Numbered from the stretch's first letter, positions 14,556 to 22,879 are shown. The stretch: DNA of 42,271 nucleotides from RGIG3159 sp045640565 (GCA_045640565.1 JAZUFG010000066.1:1-42271); one strand, 5' to 3'. A program made the numbers and translations. Notes: generated by a model from the letters alone, not told the origin.

Positions 14556-15605
14556 TTAGGGGTTCTCCTTTTCTTCTTTTGCTGCAGGCAGCTCCTGCTT
14601 TCCGAACATTTTGGCAAGACCCTCCGCAAAATAGCTGAGTCTTGCGGTAATCTGGGCGTAATCCATTCTCGTGGGACCCACGACACCGATCATGCCCTGC
14701 ATACCGTCGCCGATATCAAAGCGGGTCATCACCACGCTGGTATCCTTCAATTCCTTGGCTACATTTTCAGGCCCAACCAGAATCTGGGTTTTCTGTGTCA
14801 GCGCCGGAAGCTTGGTGATCACTTCTTCATCCAAACCCGACAGCATCATTTGCGCTTTCTCAATGGACTGATACTCCGGCTGCGCCAAAAGCTTGGCCTG
14901 TCCGGTGAGATAGACCTCTCTTCGCTGCTCCTGCAGGAGATGCATGAGATAGTCCACAATGACGGGGACCAAAGCTCCGGCATTCCCGGAAGAGCGCTGA
15001 ACCTTACCCAGCAATTCAGGGGTCAGCTCTTCTGCCGTAATTCCCGTGAGACTGGCATTTAATACTGCCGAAAGGACCTTCAGATCCTGCTCCCCAAGCT
15101 CCATAGGAAGCTTGATAAGCTTGTTTTTAACCTCCTCGGAATCCATCATCACCACCAGGATGACACCGCCGCTGCCGGCGGGGATCAGTTCAAACTGGCG
15201 CACCGTAGCTGCTGCCTTCCGAGAGGTCATTGCATAGGCCGGGAGGTTCGTCATCTGAGAAACCAGCTTGCCCATCTGCGCAATGGCAGAATCAAACTGC
15301 TGCAAGCGGCCTTCCATGGCATCCTTCAGAGCATGGGTCTCATCTACAGATAGGCGATACTCCTGCATCAGCTCATCAATATAAAAACGGTAGCCTGCCG
15401 CAGACGGAATTCTTCCCGCAGAGGTGTGGGGCTGCTCCAAATAACCCATGCCGGTCAAATCTGCCATTTCGTTGCGGATTGTGGCGGAGGAATAGTTCAT
15501 GTCAGGCATTTCCGAAATGGTTTTGGAGCCGACAGGCTCCGCATCCCGAATGTAGCTTTCCACGATGACCGAGAGGATTTTCTTCTTTCGATCCGTCATT
15601 TCCAT
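14556..15605 (-). CDS. hrcA: Heat-inducible transcription repressor HrcA
   Basis: A 349-residue repressor that binds CIRCE operators and is itself helped to fold by chaperonin, giving heat-shock autoregulation. The N-terminal winged helix (residues 5-75) includes ILSVIVESYIRDAEPVGSKTI and the recognition region YSSATIRNEMADLTGMGYLEQPHTSAGRIPS, both typical of HrcA. The GAF-like domain follows, with the C-terminal IGVVGPTRMDYAQI motif. The first ATG (15605) is preferred over the one two codons in because AAAGGAG lies 5 bases upstream. It is the first gene of the operon. Confidence 0.98.
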   Translation of the reverse strand: MEMTDRKKKILSVIVESYIRDAEPVGSKTISEMPDMNYSSATIRNEMADLTGMGYLEQPHTSAGRIPSAAGYRFYIDELMQEYRLSVDETHALKDAMEGRLQQFDSAIAQMGKLVSQMTNLPAYAMTSRKAAATVRQFELIPAGSGGVILVVMMDSEEVKNKLIKLPMELGEQDLKVLSAVLNASLTGITAEELTPELLGKVQRSSGNAGALVPVIVDYLMHLLQEQRREVYLTGQAKLLAQPEYQSIEKAQMMLSGLDEEVITKLPALTQKTQILVGPENVAKELKDTSVVMTRFDIGDGMQGMIGVVGPTRMDYAQITARLSYFAEGLAKMFGKQELPAAKEEKENP

Positions 15606-15626
15606 GGGAGGAGCTCCTTTCTGATG

Positions 15627-15653
15627 TTAGCACTCGTACTCTTTGAGTGCCAA
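15627..15653 (-). promoter_or_regulatory. CIRCE operator (HrcA binding site)
   Basis: TTAGCACTC, nine bases, GAGTGCCAA: one mismatch from the perfect inverted repeat. It sits between the promoter and hrcA. A further half-site TTAGCACTC occurs at 15661-15669 and overlaps the -10 of the promoter. Confidence 0.95.
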
Positions 15654-15657
15654 GCGT

Positions 15658-15686
15658 AGTTTAGCACTCTCCGCGGAGATTGTCAA
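15658..15686 (-). promoter_or_regulatory. Promoter of the hrcA operon
   Basis: On the minus strand a consensus -35 TTGACA (15681-15686), a 17-base spacer and -10 TAAACT (15658-15663). The -10 overlaps the lone CIRCE half-site, and the full CIRCE lies just downstream. Confidence 0.85.
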
Positions 15687-15716
15687 TAGTGCGGGAAGAA
15701 ATATTTTCATATATGA

Positions 15717-15740
15717 AAAAGAGCCCTTGCAGGCTCTTTT
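15717..15740 (-). terminator. Terminator of the small zinc-ribbon membrane protein gene
   Basis: AAAAGAGCC and GGCTCTTTT arms around a 6-base loop, followed by T residues on the minus strand. It adjoins a 16-base perfect palindrome (TTTTCATATATGAAAA, 15704-15719), which lies just upstream of the hrcA promoter. Confidence 0.75.
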
Positions 15741-15752
15741 CGAATTCTTTAT

Positions 15753-16136
15753 TCAAGTCTTTTTTTCAAAGCGCTGTCCGCAGCGGGGACAGTGAATGGA
15801 AAGCTTGCCCTTCTTTCGGGGGACCCGTACTGTGCTTCCGCAGCCCGGGCAGAGGAAATAGCGGCTCTTACGGTCCGTGAAAAATTTTTTCAGGCAGAAA
15901 TAGGCCGATGCTTCCCGCTGGCGGGCGGAGATATTCCGGGAGAAGAAGCGAACAATGGCATAGATCAGACAGAAATAGCTGAGGAAATAAAGAGGGGCCA
16001 GCTTTGAAACAATGCCGCAGAGAATATTTACCGCCAGAGCGACGACCAATAAAGCAAGGTTCAAACGGTCGCTTCCGTAGCGGCCGCACATGAAGCGGCG
16101 GAAAGACTCCCCGATTTTATAAAAGAAATTTCTCAC
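15753..16136 (-). CDS. Small membrane protein with C-terminal zinc ribbon
   Basis: About 127 residues with a probable GTG start at 16136. The frame extends to a TTG at 16151, but that codon adjoins GGAGGAG, which is better read as the ribosome binding site. Two hydrophobic segments (LNLALLVVALAVNILCGIV and LAPLYFLSYFCLIYAIVRFF) are followed by a basic cytoplasmic part with a CPGCG...CPRCG zinc ribbon near the C-terminus. The ribbon sequence (FLCPGCGSTVRVPRKKGKLSIHCPRCG, split here by about 16 residues between cysteine pairs) is that of small Firmicute zinc-ribbon proteins. Function unknown. It is a single-gene unit with its own terminator. Confidence 0.8.
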   Translation of the reverse strand: MRNFFYKIGESFRRFMCGRYGSDRLNLALLVVALAVNILCGIVSKLAPLYFLSYFCLIYAIVRFFSRNISARQREASAYFCLKKFFTDRKSRYFLCPGCGSTVRVPRKKGKLSIHCPRCGQRFEKKT

Positions 16137-16283
16137 TTGACTCTCCTCCAAAGGAACATCCGAACTTGCCTCTTATTATATTCCCTTTCCTCTCCTTTTC
16201 AAGAGAAGGGGGAAAGAGTTTACGGAATGTTCAATTTTCCCGGGAAATTCCTTGCTGCAAAGGGAATTTTTCCGATTTTTCTC

Positions 16284-16312
16284 TTTACAAAATCTACGAT
16301 GCGTGTTATAAT
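16284..16312 (+). promoter_or_regulatory. Promoter of rpsO
   Basis: TTTACA (16284-16289), a 17-base spacer and a perfect TATAAT (16307-16312). The roughly 110-base leader that follows contains GCATT/AATGC and CCTC/GAGG hairpins and GC-rich complementary segments. Ribosomal protein S15 often represses its own mRNA through a leader structure, so this leader is a candidate autoregulatory site. Confidence 0.8.
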
Positions 16313-16426
16313 ACCTCGGCATTTGAATGCACACCCGTTTCACGGTTCCGGGACTTTCCTCTTTTTGAGGTTTTCTGCCGGCCCGGTTCTGAGATACGGG
16401 AGAATAATTGAAAGGTGGAAAAAGAA

Positions 16427-16693
16427 ATGATTTCCAAAGAAAAGAAAGCTCAGATTATTGCCGAGAACGCAACCTGCGAAGGCGACACCGGTTCTCCCGA
16501 GGTCCAGATTGCTATCCTGACCGCCCGTATTGCCGAGCTCACCGAGCATCTCCGTGTTCATAAGCTGGACACCCACTCCCGTCGTGGTCTTCTCATGATG
16601 GTTGGTAAGCGCAGAAGCCTCCTTGACTATCTGGCCAAGAAGGACATTAACCGCTACCGTGCTTGCATTGCCAAGCTGGGCATCCGTAAATAA
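16427..16693 (+). CDS. rpsO: 30S ribosomal protein S15
   Basis: An 88-residue protein, exactly the usual S15 size when started at the ATG at 16427. A GTG at 16415 would overlap the ribosome binding site AAAGGTGG. It binds the 16S rRNA central domain during small-subunit assembly. Family motifs are GDTGSPEVQIAILTARI, LTEHLRVHKLDTHSRRGLL and RRSLLDYL, with YRACIAKLGIRK at the end. It is followed by a terminator and then pnp, the classic rpsO-pnp order. Confidence 0.98.
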   Translation: MISKEKKAQIIAENATCEGDTGSPEVQIAILTARIAELTEHLRVHKLDTHSRRGLLMMVGKRRSLLDYLAKKDINRYRACIAKLGIRK

Positions 16694-16702
16694 GTTTTCT
16701 TT

Positions 16703-16734
16703 GGCAGGGTGGTGGATATGCCACCCTGCCTTTT
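16703..16734 (+). terminator. Terminator after rpsO
   Basis: A perfect 10-bp stem (GGCAGGGTGG/CCACCCTGCC) with an 8-base loop and TTTTC after it. Some read-through into pnp is likely, because no separate pnp promoter is evident. Confidence 0.85.
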
Positions 16735-16762
16735 CACCGTTCTTTCCTGTGCGGGGGACCAT

Positions 16763-16823
16763 TTAGCAATTGAAAGCGCAGCCGATTCCCCGGCTGTTTC
16801 AGCTTCGCTTTCAAGTGCTAAAC
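16763..16823 (+). promoter_or_regulatory. Long hairpin in the pnp leader
   Basis: TTTAGCA-A-TTGAAAGCG (16763-16779) pairs with CGCTTTCAA-G-TGCTAAA (16807-16823): 16 pairs with one mismatch. An inner CAGCCG/CGGCTG stem lies at 16780-16797. In enterobacteria a comparable pnp leader stem is cut by RNase III and mediates autocontrol by PNPase; a similar role here is inference. Confidence 0.75.
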
Positions 16824-16865
16824 CTCCCGTGCGGAATCAATAAAAATCTAACAGGAGGAAACACA

Positions 16866-18992
16866 ATGATTACGAAAAAGCAATATCCCAAGCATCAGGT
16901 TTTTGAAACCGAAATCGGCGGCCGTACCTTCACCGTGGAAGTCGGCATGGTTGCAGAACTGGCGGATGCGGAATGTATCTGCCGCTACGGTGACACCGTG
17001 GTCCTGACCACCGTGACCTGCTCTCCCATTCCCAAGGCCGGCATGGACTATTTCCCCCTCACCATTGAGTTTAACGAGAAGCTCTACGGTGTCGGCAGAA
17101 TCCCCGGCAGCTTCAACCGCCGCGAGGGCAAGCCCTCCGACAAGGCCATTCTTGTCATGCGTCTGATCGACCGCCCCATGCGTCCCTTCTTCGATGACGA
17201 ACTCCGGAACGATGTTGTCATCTCCAGCACTCCCTTCGTTGTGGATCAGGAGAATCCCGTGGAAGTAGTTGCTTCCCTGGGTGCCTTCATTGCCACTGCC
17301 TGCTCCAGTGTTCCCTGGAACGGCCCCATGGCCACCACAGAGGTTGCCTATCTGAACGGCGAATACATCATCAACCCTTCCTGCGAACAAAGAGCTAACG
17401 CGGAAATGTTCTGCACCATTGCCTCCACTGCGGAAAAGGTCGTCATGATCGAAACCGAGGCAAAAGAGATCTCCGAAGAGATTCTCCTGGGCGGCATTGA
17501 ACTTGCCCACGAAACCAACAAGAAGATCGTTGCCTTCATCAACACCATCGTAGCTGCCATCGGCAAGCCCAAGTTTGAGTTTGAAAAGGCTGCCGTAAAC
17601 CACGAGCTTCTGGATGACCTCTGCAGCTATGGCATGGACCAGATCGAATATGCTCTGGATACCGATGACAAGAACATCCGTGAGGAGCGCCTCACCGCAG
17701 CCCGGGTGGACTTTGCAGACAAATTTGCAGAAAAGTACGAAGACTTTGAAGAGAATATTGAAGTCTGCCTCTACAAGATGCAGAAGAAGGTCGTCAAGAA
17801 GTGGCTCCTGGCAGGCAAGCGTGTAGACGGCCGTCAGATGGACGAAATCCGTCCTCTGGATGCCCAGGTCAGCGTTCTTCCCAGAGTTCACGGTTCCGGC
17901 CTCTTCACCCGCGGGCAGACCCAGGTCCTCTCCGTATGCACCCTGGCAACACTCTCCATGAACCAGAAATTGGACACCATCTTCCCCGAGGAAGAGAAGC
18001 GTTATATTCACCACTACAACTTCCCCGCATACTCTACCGGTGAGGCAAGAGCCAGCCGCTCTACCGGCCGCAGAGAAATCGGGCATGGCGCTCTGGCCGA
18101 AAAGGCCCTGGTTCCCGTCCTTCCCAGCGTGGAAGAATTCCCCTACTGCATCCGTGTGGTATCTGAGGTCCTCTCCTCCAACGGTTCTACCTCTCAGGGT
18201 TCCATCTGCGGTTCCACCCTTGCTCTGATGGACGCAGGCGTTCCCATTAAGCGTCCCGTGGCCGGCATCTCCTGCGGCCTGATCTCCGACAAAGAGACCG
18301 GCGAATGGAGAACCTTTACCGACATCCAGGGCGTTGAGGACTTCCACGGCGAAATGGACTTCAAGGTTGCCGGTACCACAGAGGGCGTCACTGCCATTCA
18401 GATGGACCTGAAGAATGACGGCCTGACCATGGAAATCATTGCAGATGCTCTGGAACGCTGCCGCAAGGCTCGCCTAGAGATCCTCAATGAGATCATGATC
18501 CCCTGCATTCCCGCTCCTCGGCCGGAGGTTTCTGAGTTTGCTCCCAAGATGATCACCATGCAGATCGCTGTGGATCAGATCCGTGAGGTCATCGGCTCCG
18601 GCGGCAAGACCATTCAGAAGATCTGCGCAGAAACCGGCGCTAAAGTGGACATCAATGATGACGGCAGTATCTTTATTGCCGCTGTGGATTCTTCCGCAGC
18701 TTACGCCGCCAAGAAGATGATTGACGACATCTGCTTTGTTCCCGAAGTCGGAAAGCTCTACTTCGGTAAGGTCGTCCGTATTCTTCCCATCGGTGCCTTT
18801 GTGGAACTGGCCCCCGGCAAGGACGGCATGATTCACATTTCCAAGCTGGAAAACCACAGAGTGGAAAAGGTGGAAGATGTGGTCAACATCGGCGATATGG
18901 TTTGGGTCAAAGTCACGGAAATTGACGAAAAGGGCCGCATCAACCTGAGCCGCAAGGATGCTCTGAAGGAGCTGGAAGCCCAGCAGAAATAA
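16866..18992 (+). CDS. pnp: Polyribonucleotide nucleotidyltransferase (PNPase)
   Basis: A 708-residue 3'-to-5' phosphorolytic exoribonuclease, full length. Two RNase PH domains are visible; the second carries FTRGQTQVLSVCTLAT and PAYSTGEARASRSTGRREIGHGALAEKAL. Then come the KH domain with the GxxG loop in EVIGSGGKTIQKI, and the S1 domain (GKVVRILPIGAFVELAPGKDGMIHISKL). The ATG at 16866 is preceded by AGGAGG at 16853-16858. An open frame starting at 16770 lies inside the leader hairpin and is not coding. Codon use is strongly biased towards C-ending codons, suggesting high expression. Confidence 0.98.
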   Translation: MITKKQYPKHQVFETEIGGRTFTVEVGMVAELADAECICRYGDTVVLTTVTCSPIPKAGMDYFPLTIEFNEKLYGVGRIPGSFNRREGKPSDKAILVMRLIDRPMRPFFDDELRNDVVISSTPFVVDQENPVEVVASLGAFIATACSSVPWNGPMATTEVAYLNGEYIINPSCEQRANAEMFCTIASTAEKVVMIETEAKEISEEILLGGIELAHETNKKIVAFINTIVAAIGKPKFEFEKAAVNHELLDDLCSYGMDQIEYALDTDDKNIREERLTAARVDFADKFAEKYEDFEENIEVCLYKMQKKVVKKWLLAGKRVDGRQMDEIRPLDAQVSVLPRVHGSGLFTRGQTQVLSVCTLATLSMNQKLDTIFPEEEKRYIHHYNFPAYSTGEARASRSTGRREIGHGALAEKALVPVLPSVEEFPYCIRVVSEVLSSNGSTSQGSICGSTLALMDAGVPIKRPVAGISCGLISDKETGEWRTFTDIQGVEDFHGEMDFKVAGTTEGVTAIQMDLKNDGLTMEIIADALERCRKARLEILNEIMIPCIPAPRPEVSEFAPKMITMQIAVDQIREVIGSGGKTIQKICAETGAKVDINDDGSIFIAAVDSSAAYAAKKMIDDICFVPEVGKLYFGKVVRILPIGAFVELAPGKDGMIHISKLENHRVEKVEDVVNIGDMVWVKVTEIDEKGRINLSRKDALKELEAQQK

Positions 18993-19008
18993 CAGCAAAG
19001 AAACAAAG

Positions 19009-19039
19009 GGTCGGCTGATGATTCAGCCGACCTTTTTTT
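19009..19039 (+). terminator. Terminator after pnp
   Basis: A perfect 10-bp stem (GGTCGGCTGA/TCAGCCGACC), loop TGAT, then seven T residues. Confidence 0.93.
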
Positions 19040-19060
19040 ATTATGGATCATGGGAAAAGC

Positions 19061-19084
19061 CCCGACTGAAAAGGCTCAGTCGGG
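19061..19084 (-). terminator. Terminator after nagB
   Basis: CCCGACTGA/TCAGTCGGG arms (9 bp) with a 6-base loop. On the minus strand GCTTTTCCC follows. It lies 15 bases beyond the nagB stop, facing the pnp terminator. Confidence 0.65.
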
Positions 19085-19099
19085 ACTTTTGTTTTCAGA

Positions 19100-19888
19100 T
19101 TACAGGCGCTCAGCCTTGTAGATATCCAGGAAATACTTGTAGGTGTCCACCCGGAGCTCGCCGCAGGCCAGCTCGTCACAGGCGATATAGGCGTTGTTAT
19201 GCATATTCAGCGCGGAGATGGTCCACATCTGGTTGAGACCGCCCTCGATGCACTCCTTCAGAGCTCTTGCCTTGTGGTGACCGTTGATCAGCAGAAGAAC
19301 TTCGCGGGAATCACAGACAGTACCGACACCGACGCTGAGGGCCTTGGAGGGAACCTGGGTGGGGTCGTTATCAAAGAAGCGGGAGTTGGCGATCTTCGTA
19401 TCCTCGGTAAGGTCGCGAACACCGGTGCGGGAGGTCAGAGAGGTGAAGGGCTCATTGAAGGCGATGTGGCCGTCAACACCGGAACCGCCCAGGAAGAGGT
19501 CGATGCCGCCGTAGGAAGCGATCTTGGCCTCATAGCGGGCGCACTCTGCCTCCAGATCCTCGGCCATGCCGTTGAGGATGTTCACATTCTCGGCAGGGAT
19601 ATCGATATGATCAAAGAAATTGTCATGCATAAAGGCCCAGTAGCTCTCGTGATGGGTGCGGGGCAGGCCCACATACTCGTCCATGTTGAAGGTGACGACA
19701 TTTTTGAAAGTGACCTTGCCGGCTTTGTTGGCCTCAATGAGGCGCTTGTAAACACCGAGGGGAGAGGAACCGGTGGGCAGTCCCAGAACAAAGGGCTTGT
19801 CACCCTTGTGGGAGTTGATGGCATTCATGATGTGGTTGGCAGCCCACTCACACATCTTGTCATAGTCTTTCTGGATGATTACTTTCAT
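19100..19888 (-). CDS. nagB: Glucosamine-6-phosphate deaminase
   Basis: A 262-residue enzyme converting glucosamine 6-phosphate to fructose 6-phosphate and ammonia, which opens amino-sugar catabolism. Motifs are LGLPTGSSPLGVYKRLIE (phosphate binding), TFNMDEYVGLPRTHHESYWAFM with the catalytic Asp, and LGGSGVDGHIAFNEP with the catalytic His. It is the last gene of an operon with a GntR regulator, a beta-helix acyltransferase-like gene and glmM. The operon thus places an anabolic mutase with a catabolic deaminase on the same hexosamine pool. AAAGGAAG precedes the start. Confidence 0.97.
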   Translation of the reverse strand: MKVIIQKDYDKMCEWAANHIMNAINSHKGDKPFVLGLPTGSSPLGVYKRLIEANKAGKVTFKNVVTFNMDEYVGLPRTHHESYWAFMHDNFFDHIDIPAENVNILNGMAEDLEAECARYEAKIASYGGIDLFLGGSGVDGHIAFNEPFTSLTSRTGVRDLTEDTKIANSRFFDNDPTQVPSKALSVGVGTVCDSREVLLLINGHHKARALKECIEGGLNQMWTISALNMHNNAYIACDELACGELRVDTYKYFLDIYKAERL

Positions 19889-19926
19889 GTTTTACGCTTC
19901 CTTTATTTTTTTTAAATTTTTACGCT

Positions 19927-20640
19927 TTATATTCTCAGGGTGAAGATGTCACCGCGAATATACTGGTCTGAATTGTGAATAGGCCGTCCCTGGGCATCAT
20001 AGACCACCTCATGGAGGAAAAGAAGAGGTTCTCCCAGGGTGACCTTCAAAGCAGCAGCTTCCTCCTCTTTGGCGAAGACGAGAGAAAGGTCATGGCTTGC
20101 AGAAACCGCCTCCACGCCATAGCCCCGCAAAAGGTTATAAAGAGATCCGTTCAAATCGCAATCCGGCAAGTAAGAAAAAGCCAGAGAGAAACGGTTGGTT
20201 TCCAGAACAACGGGAATTCCGTCTGCCATACGAAGACGGCGAAGCTCCACCAAATTGGAGTCCTCCCGAATCCGAAGTTCCTTCCTGTCCCGAATGCTTG
20301 CGGGGCGTTCCCCGGAAAAGAGGACCCTGGTGGAGGGCCGTTTTCCCAGACGCTCGCAGGCTTCGTGAAAGGAATTGATGGGTTTTTGATTTCCGTGAGG
20401 GACCGCAGGAAGGGCCGCAAAGGTCCCCATTCCCTGCTTCCGCAGGAGAAGGCCCTCTTCCACCAGATTCTCTACTGCATGGCGGACGGTGATCCTGCTG
20501 ACCCCGTACTCTGCACAAAGCTCTGCCTCCGTGGGGATCTTTTCCCCGGGGAGCCAGCGGCCGGACTCCAACCCTTCCCGCAGATGGGTAAGAAGCTGAT
20601 AATAAAGGGGCGCCGGCCCTGCCGTATCCAAAGCCGTCAT
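19927..20640 (-). CDS. GntR-family regulator with UTRA domain (NagR/HutC-like)
   Basis: A 237-residue regulator. The N-terminal winged helix (residues 8-75) has PLYYQLLTHLREGLESGRWLPGEKIPTEAELCAEYGVSRITVRHAVENL, textbook GntR. Residues 95-235 form a UTRA ligand-binding domain of the HutC/NagR subfamily, which often senses amino-sugar phosphates. It overlaps the upstream gene by 4 bases and lies 38 bases before nagB, so it probably controls the operon it belongs to. A 14-base perfect palindrome upstream of glmM is a candidate operator. Confidence 0.93.
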   Translation of the reverse strand: MTALDTAGPAPLYYQLLTHLREGLESGRWLPGEKIPTEAELCAEYGVSRITVRHAVENLVEEGLLLRKQGMGTFAALPAVPHGNQKPINSFHEACERLGKRPSTRVLFSGERPASIRDRKELRIREDSNLVELRRLRMADGIPVVLETNRFSLAFSYLPDCDLNGSLYNLLRGYGVEAVSASHDLSLVFAKEEEAAALKVTLGEPLLFLHEVVYDAQGRPIHNSDQYIRGDIFTLRI

Positions 20641-21302
20641 TGTTTTTCTACGATCCGGTCCGCATCCTTATAGATGCAGTTTTCCGGAACCACACCGCGG
20701 ACACAGGATGTCGGGTAGACATTGCTGTGACGGCCGATGACCGTTCCGGGGTTCAAAACGCTGTTGCAGCCGATCTCTGCATAATCGCCCAGCATGGCGC
20801 CGACCTTCTTGCGGCCCGTTTCCAGCTCTTCACCTTGGTTGTGAATCCAAACCGGCAGCTTATCGCTCTTCACATTGCTGGTGACAGAGCCCGCACCCAT
20901 GTGGCTCTTATAGCCCAAAATGGAATCGCCCACATAGTTGAAATGCGGAACCTGGACATTATCAAAAAGAATGACATTTTTCAACTCTGTGGAATTGCCC
21001 ACCACACAGTTTTTCCCAACCAGGGCATTTCCCCGGATAAAGGCGCACTGGCGGACTTCCGTTCCATGGTCAATAATACAGGGGCCTTTGATATAAGCCG
21101 AAGCAAAAACCGCAGCATCCTTGGCAATCCAAAGATCCTCTGCAGGGTGGTCAAACTCCTCGGGAGAAAGGGTCTCGCCGATCTTCAGAATCAGATCTCC
21201 GATTCCTGCCAAAGCTTCCCAGGGATAGGTAAAGGACTGCAGATACTCCCCTGCCCGGCTATGACTGAGATCATAGAGCTTCTGAACGGTAATATCTGCC
21301 AT
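20637..21302 (-). CDS. Left-handed beta-helix acyltransferase-like protein (GlmU C-terminal type)
   Basis: A 221-residue protein without the pyrophosphorylase domain of full GlmU. From about residue 60 it shows hexapeptide-repeat periodicity (KGPCIIDHGTEVRQCAFIRGNALVGKNCVVGNSTELKNVILF). It carries a GlmU-like segment VPHFNYVGDSILGYKSHMGAGSVTSNVK, corresponding to the acetyl-CoA/active-site region of the acetyltransferase domain. The start at 21302 uses ATG that shares one base with the glmM stop (TGATG), with GGAGG 7 bases upstream. Next to GlmM it could acetylate glucosamine 1-phosphate, with UTP transfer done elsewhere. An alternative is a structural or unrelated acyltransferase. Confidence 0.78.
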   Translation of the reverse strand: MADITVQKLYDLSHSRAGEYLQSFTYPWEALAGIGDLILKIGETLSPEEFDHPAEDLWIAKDAAVFASAYIKGPCIIDHGTEVRQCAFIRGNALVGKNCVVGNSTELKNVILFDNVQVPHFNYVGDSILGYKSHMGAGSVTSNVKSDKLPVWIHNQGEELETGRKKVGAMLGDYAEIGCNSVLNPGTVIGRHSNVYPTSCVRGVVPENCIYKDADRIVEKQ

Positions 21303-22657
21303 CACTTTACCTCCAGGAGATGTCCGGATTGCTGCATGGCATCCAACATCCTCTCAACCATTTTCCTGCAGAGCTCCTTCGTGGGTGCCTCTGCCATGAC
21401 CCGCAGAACAGGCTCTGTGCCGCTCTTGCGAAGCAGGACCCGGCCTTCGCTGCCCAATTCCTTGCTGCAGGCACTGACCGCCTCCATGACAGCGGGATCA
21501 TTCAATGTCTCGTCCTTATCGTCCACTCTCACATTTTCCAGTACCTGGGGATACATAGTGACAGGTGCCGCAAGGACACTGAGAGGAAGCTGCGTCTCCA
21601 CCAAAATATTCATCATAATAACGGCCGTGATCAGACCGTCGCCGGTGTGGGCGTACTTTCTGAAGATGATATGGCCGCTCTGCTCTCCGCCGATCATATG
21701 GTCATAGGCCTTCATGTTTTCATAAACATAACGGTCTCCTACGGCGGTTTTTTCATAGTTAATTCCGGCGGCATCCAAGGCCTTGTAGAGGCCGAAGTTG
21801 CTCATGACCGTTGTAACCACCGTATTGCTGGGAAGCTGCCCATGAGCCTTCATATGCTTGGCGGCAATGTACATAATCACATCGCCGTTGACCTCCTTGC
21901 CGTGCTCATCCACAGCAAGGCAGCGATCTGCATCCCCGTCAAAGGCAAAGCCCACATCCAGCTTGTTATCCACAACGAAGTTCTTCAGATCCTCCAGGTG
22001 CGTTGACCCGCAGCCCAGATTCACATTTACGCCATCCGGAGTATTATTGATGACAAAGGTTTTGGCACCCAAGGCATCAAAAACGGCCCGGGCAATCATC
22101 CAGGAACTGCCGTTGGCACAGTCCAGACCCACTCTGCAGCCATCGAAGCTTCGGCGGGAAATGGATGTTAAATAGCCGATGTAACGGTTTCTGCCGTTAT
22201 AGAAGTCAACCGTCTTGCCGATTTTTTCGCCTGCCGCCGAAGGCAGCTCCGCAGGCTCCCCGTCAATATAACGCTCTATCTCGCCGAGAAGGGCGTCGTT
22301 CATCTTTTCGCCATTCTCATTCATGAGCTTAATGCCGTTATCATAGAAGGGATTGTGACTGGCGGAAATCATCACACCGCAATCAAAATTCTCGGTTTTC
22401 GTAATGAAGCTGACACAGGGTGTCGTGGTAACATGCAGAAGGTACGCATCTGCGCCGGAGGATGTGATCCCGGCAGCCAAAGCGTTTTCAAACATATAAG
22501 AGGAACGGCGGGTATCTTTCCCGATAACGATCTTTGCGCCCTCATGCTGCTGCGCGTAATAGTAGCCTAAAAAGCGGCCGATCATAAACGCATGCTCTGC
22601 ACGAAGAACAACACCGGCCTTGCCGCGGAAGCCGTCAGTACCAAAATACTTACCCAT
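21302..22657 (-). CDS. glmM: Phosphoglucosamine mutase
   Basis: A 451-residue enzyme converting glucosamine 6-phosphate to glucosamine 1-phosphate for peptidoglycan precursors. Visible are MGKYFGTDGFRGKAG, the phosphoserine loop GVMISASHNPFYDNGIK with catalytic Ser100, the Mg-binding loop FAFDGDADRC, and the C-terminal phosphate site LRKSGTEPVLRVMAEA. The length is normal for the family. It is the first gene of the amino-sugar operon, with AGGAGGAAAAAG just upstream and a consensus promoter about 75 bases away. Confidence 0.96.
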   Translation of the reverse strand: MGKYFGTDGFRGKAGVVLRAEHAFMIGRFLGYYYAQQHEGAKIVIGKDTRRSSYMFENALAAGITSSGADAYLLHVTTTPCVSFITKTENFDCGVMISASHNPFYDNGIKLMNENGEKMNDALLGEIERYIDGEPAELPSAAGEKIGKTVDFYNGRNRYIGYLTSISRRSFDGCRVGLDCANGSSWMIARAVFDALGAKTFVINNTPDGVNVNLGCGSTHLEDLKNFVVDNKLDVGFAFDGDADRCLAVDEHGKEVNGDVIMYIAAKHMKAHGQLPSNTVVTTVMSNFGLYKALDAAGINYEKTAVGDRYVYENMKAYDHMIGGEQSGHIIFRKYAHTGDGLITAVIMMNILVETQLPLSVLAAPVTMYPQVLENVRVDDKDETLNDPAVMEAVSACSKELGSEGRVLLRKSGTEPVLRVMAEAPTKELCRKMVERMLDAMQQSGHLLEVK

Positions 22658-22731
22658 CTTTTTCCTCCTAAAGGATGAAGCATGACACGCGCCGTGGGAA
22701 GAAGCCCAGGGCTTTTAATCTTTCAGGCACT

Positions 22732-22759
22732 ATTATATACAGTTTCCACAGGCTGTCAA
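22732..22759 (-). promoter_or_regulatory. Promoter of the glmM operon
   Basis: On the minus strand a consensus -35 TTGACA (22754-22759), a 16-base spacer and a perfect -10 TATAAT (22732-22737). The leader that follows holds AAGCCC/GGGCTT and CACG/CGTG hairpins separated by CTTCCC, a layout reminiscent of the tandem-hairpin leaders elsewhere in the window but with little sequence similarity. Confidence 0.85.
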
Positions 22760-22763
22760 CATA

Positions 22764-22777
22764 ATGTTATATAACAT
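22764..22777. promoter_or_regulatory. Candidate GntR operator (14-base palindrome)
   Basis: ATGTTATATAACAT is a perfect palindrome just upstream of the glmM -35, in the gap shared with the divergent GH25 gene. Its GT...TATA...AC spacing is compatible with HutC-subfamily GntR sites. The link to the operon's regulator is inference. Confidence 0.5.
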
Positions 22778-22879
22778 CTTATTTATATTCCGGCAAAAAG
22801 AATCCTTTGAAAAAGTTTTTCTTTCCTCTTTGCGGATTTTATGATAGGATAAGGGGGAATCCTATTCGGGAGGTTCCAG

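Noticed and set aside
16770..16865. N-terminal extension of PNPase from an upstream in-frame ATG
   Set aside because: That ATG lies inside the long leader hairpin; the ATG at 16866 has AGGAGG and matches the family N-terminus.
16848..18347. 499-codon minus-strand frame opposite pnp
   Set aside because: Antisense shadow of pnp, explained by its biased codon use.
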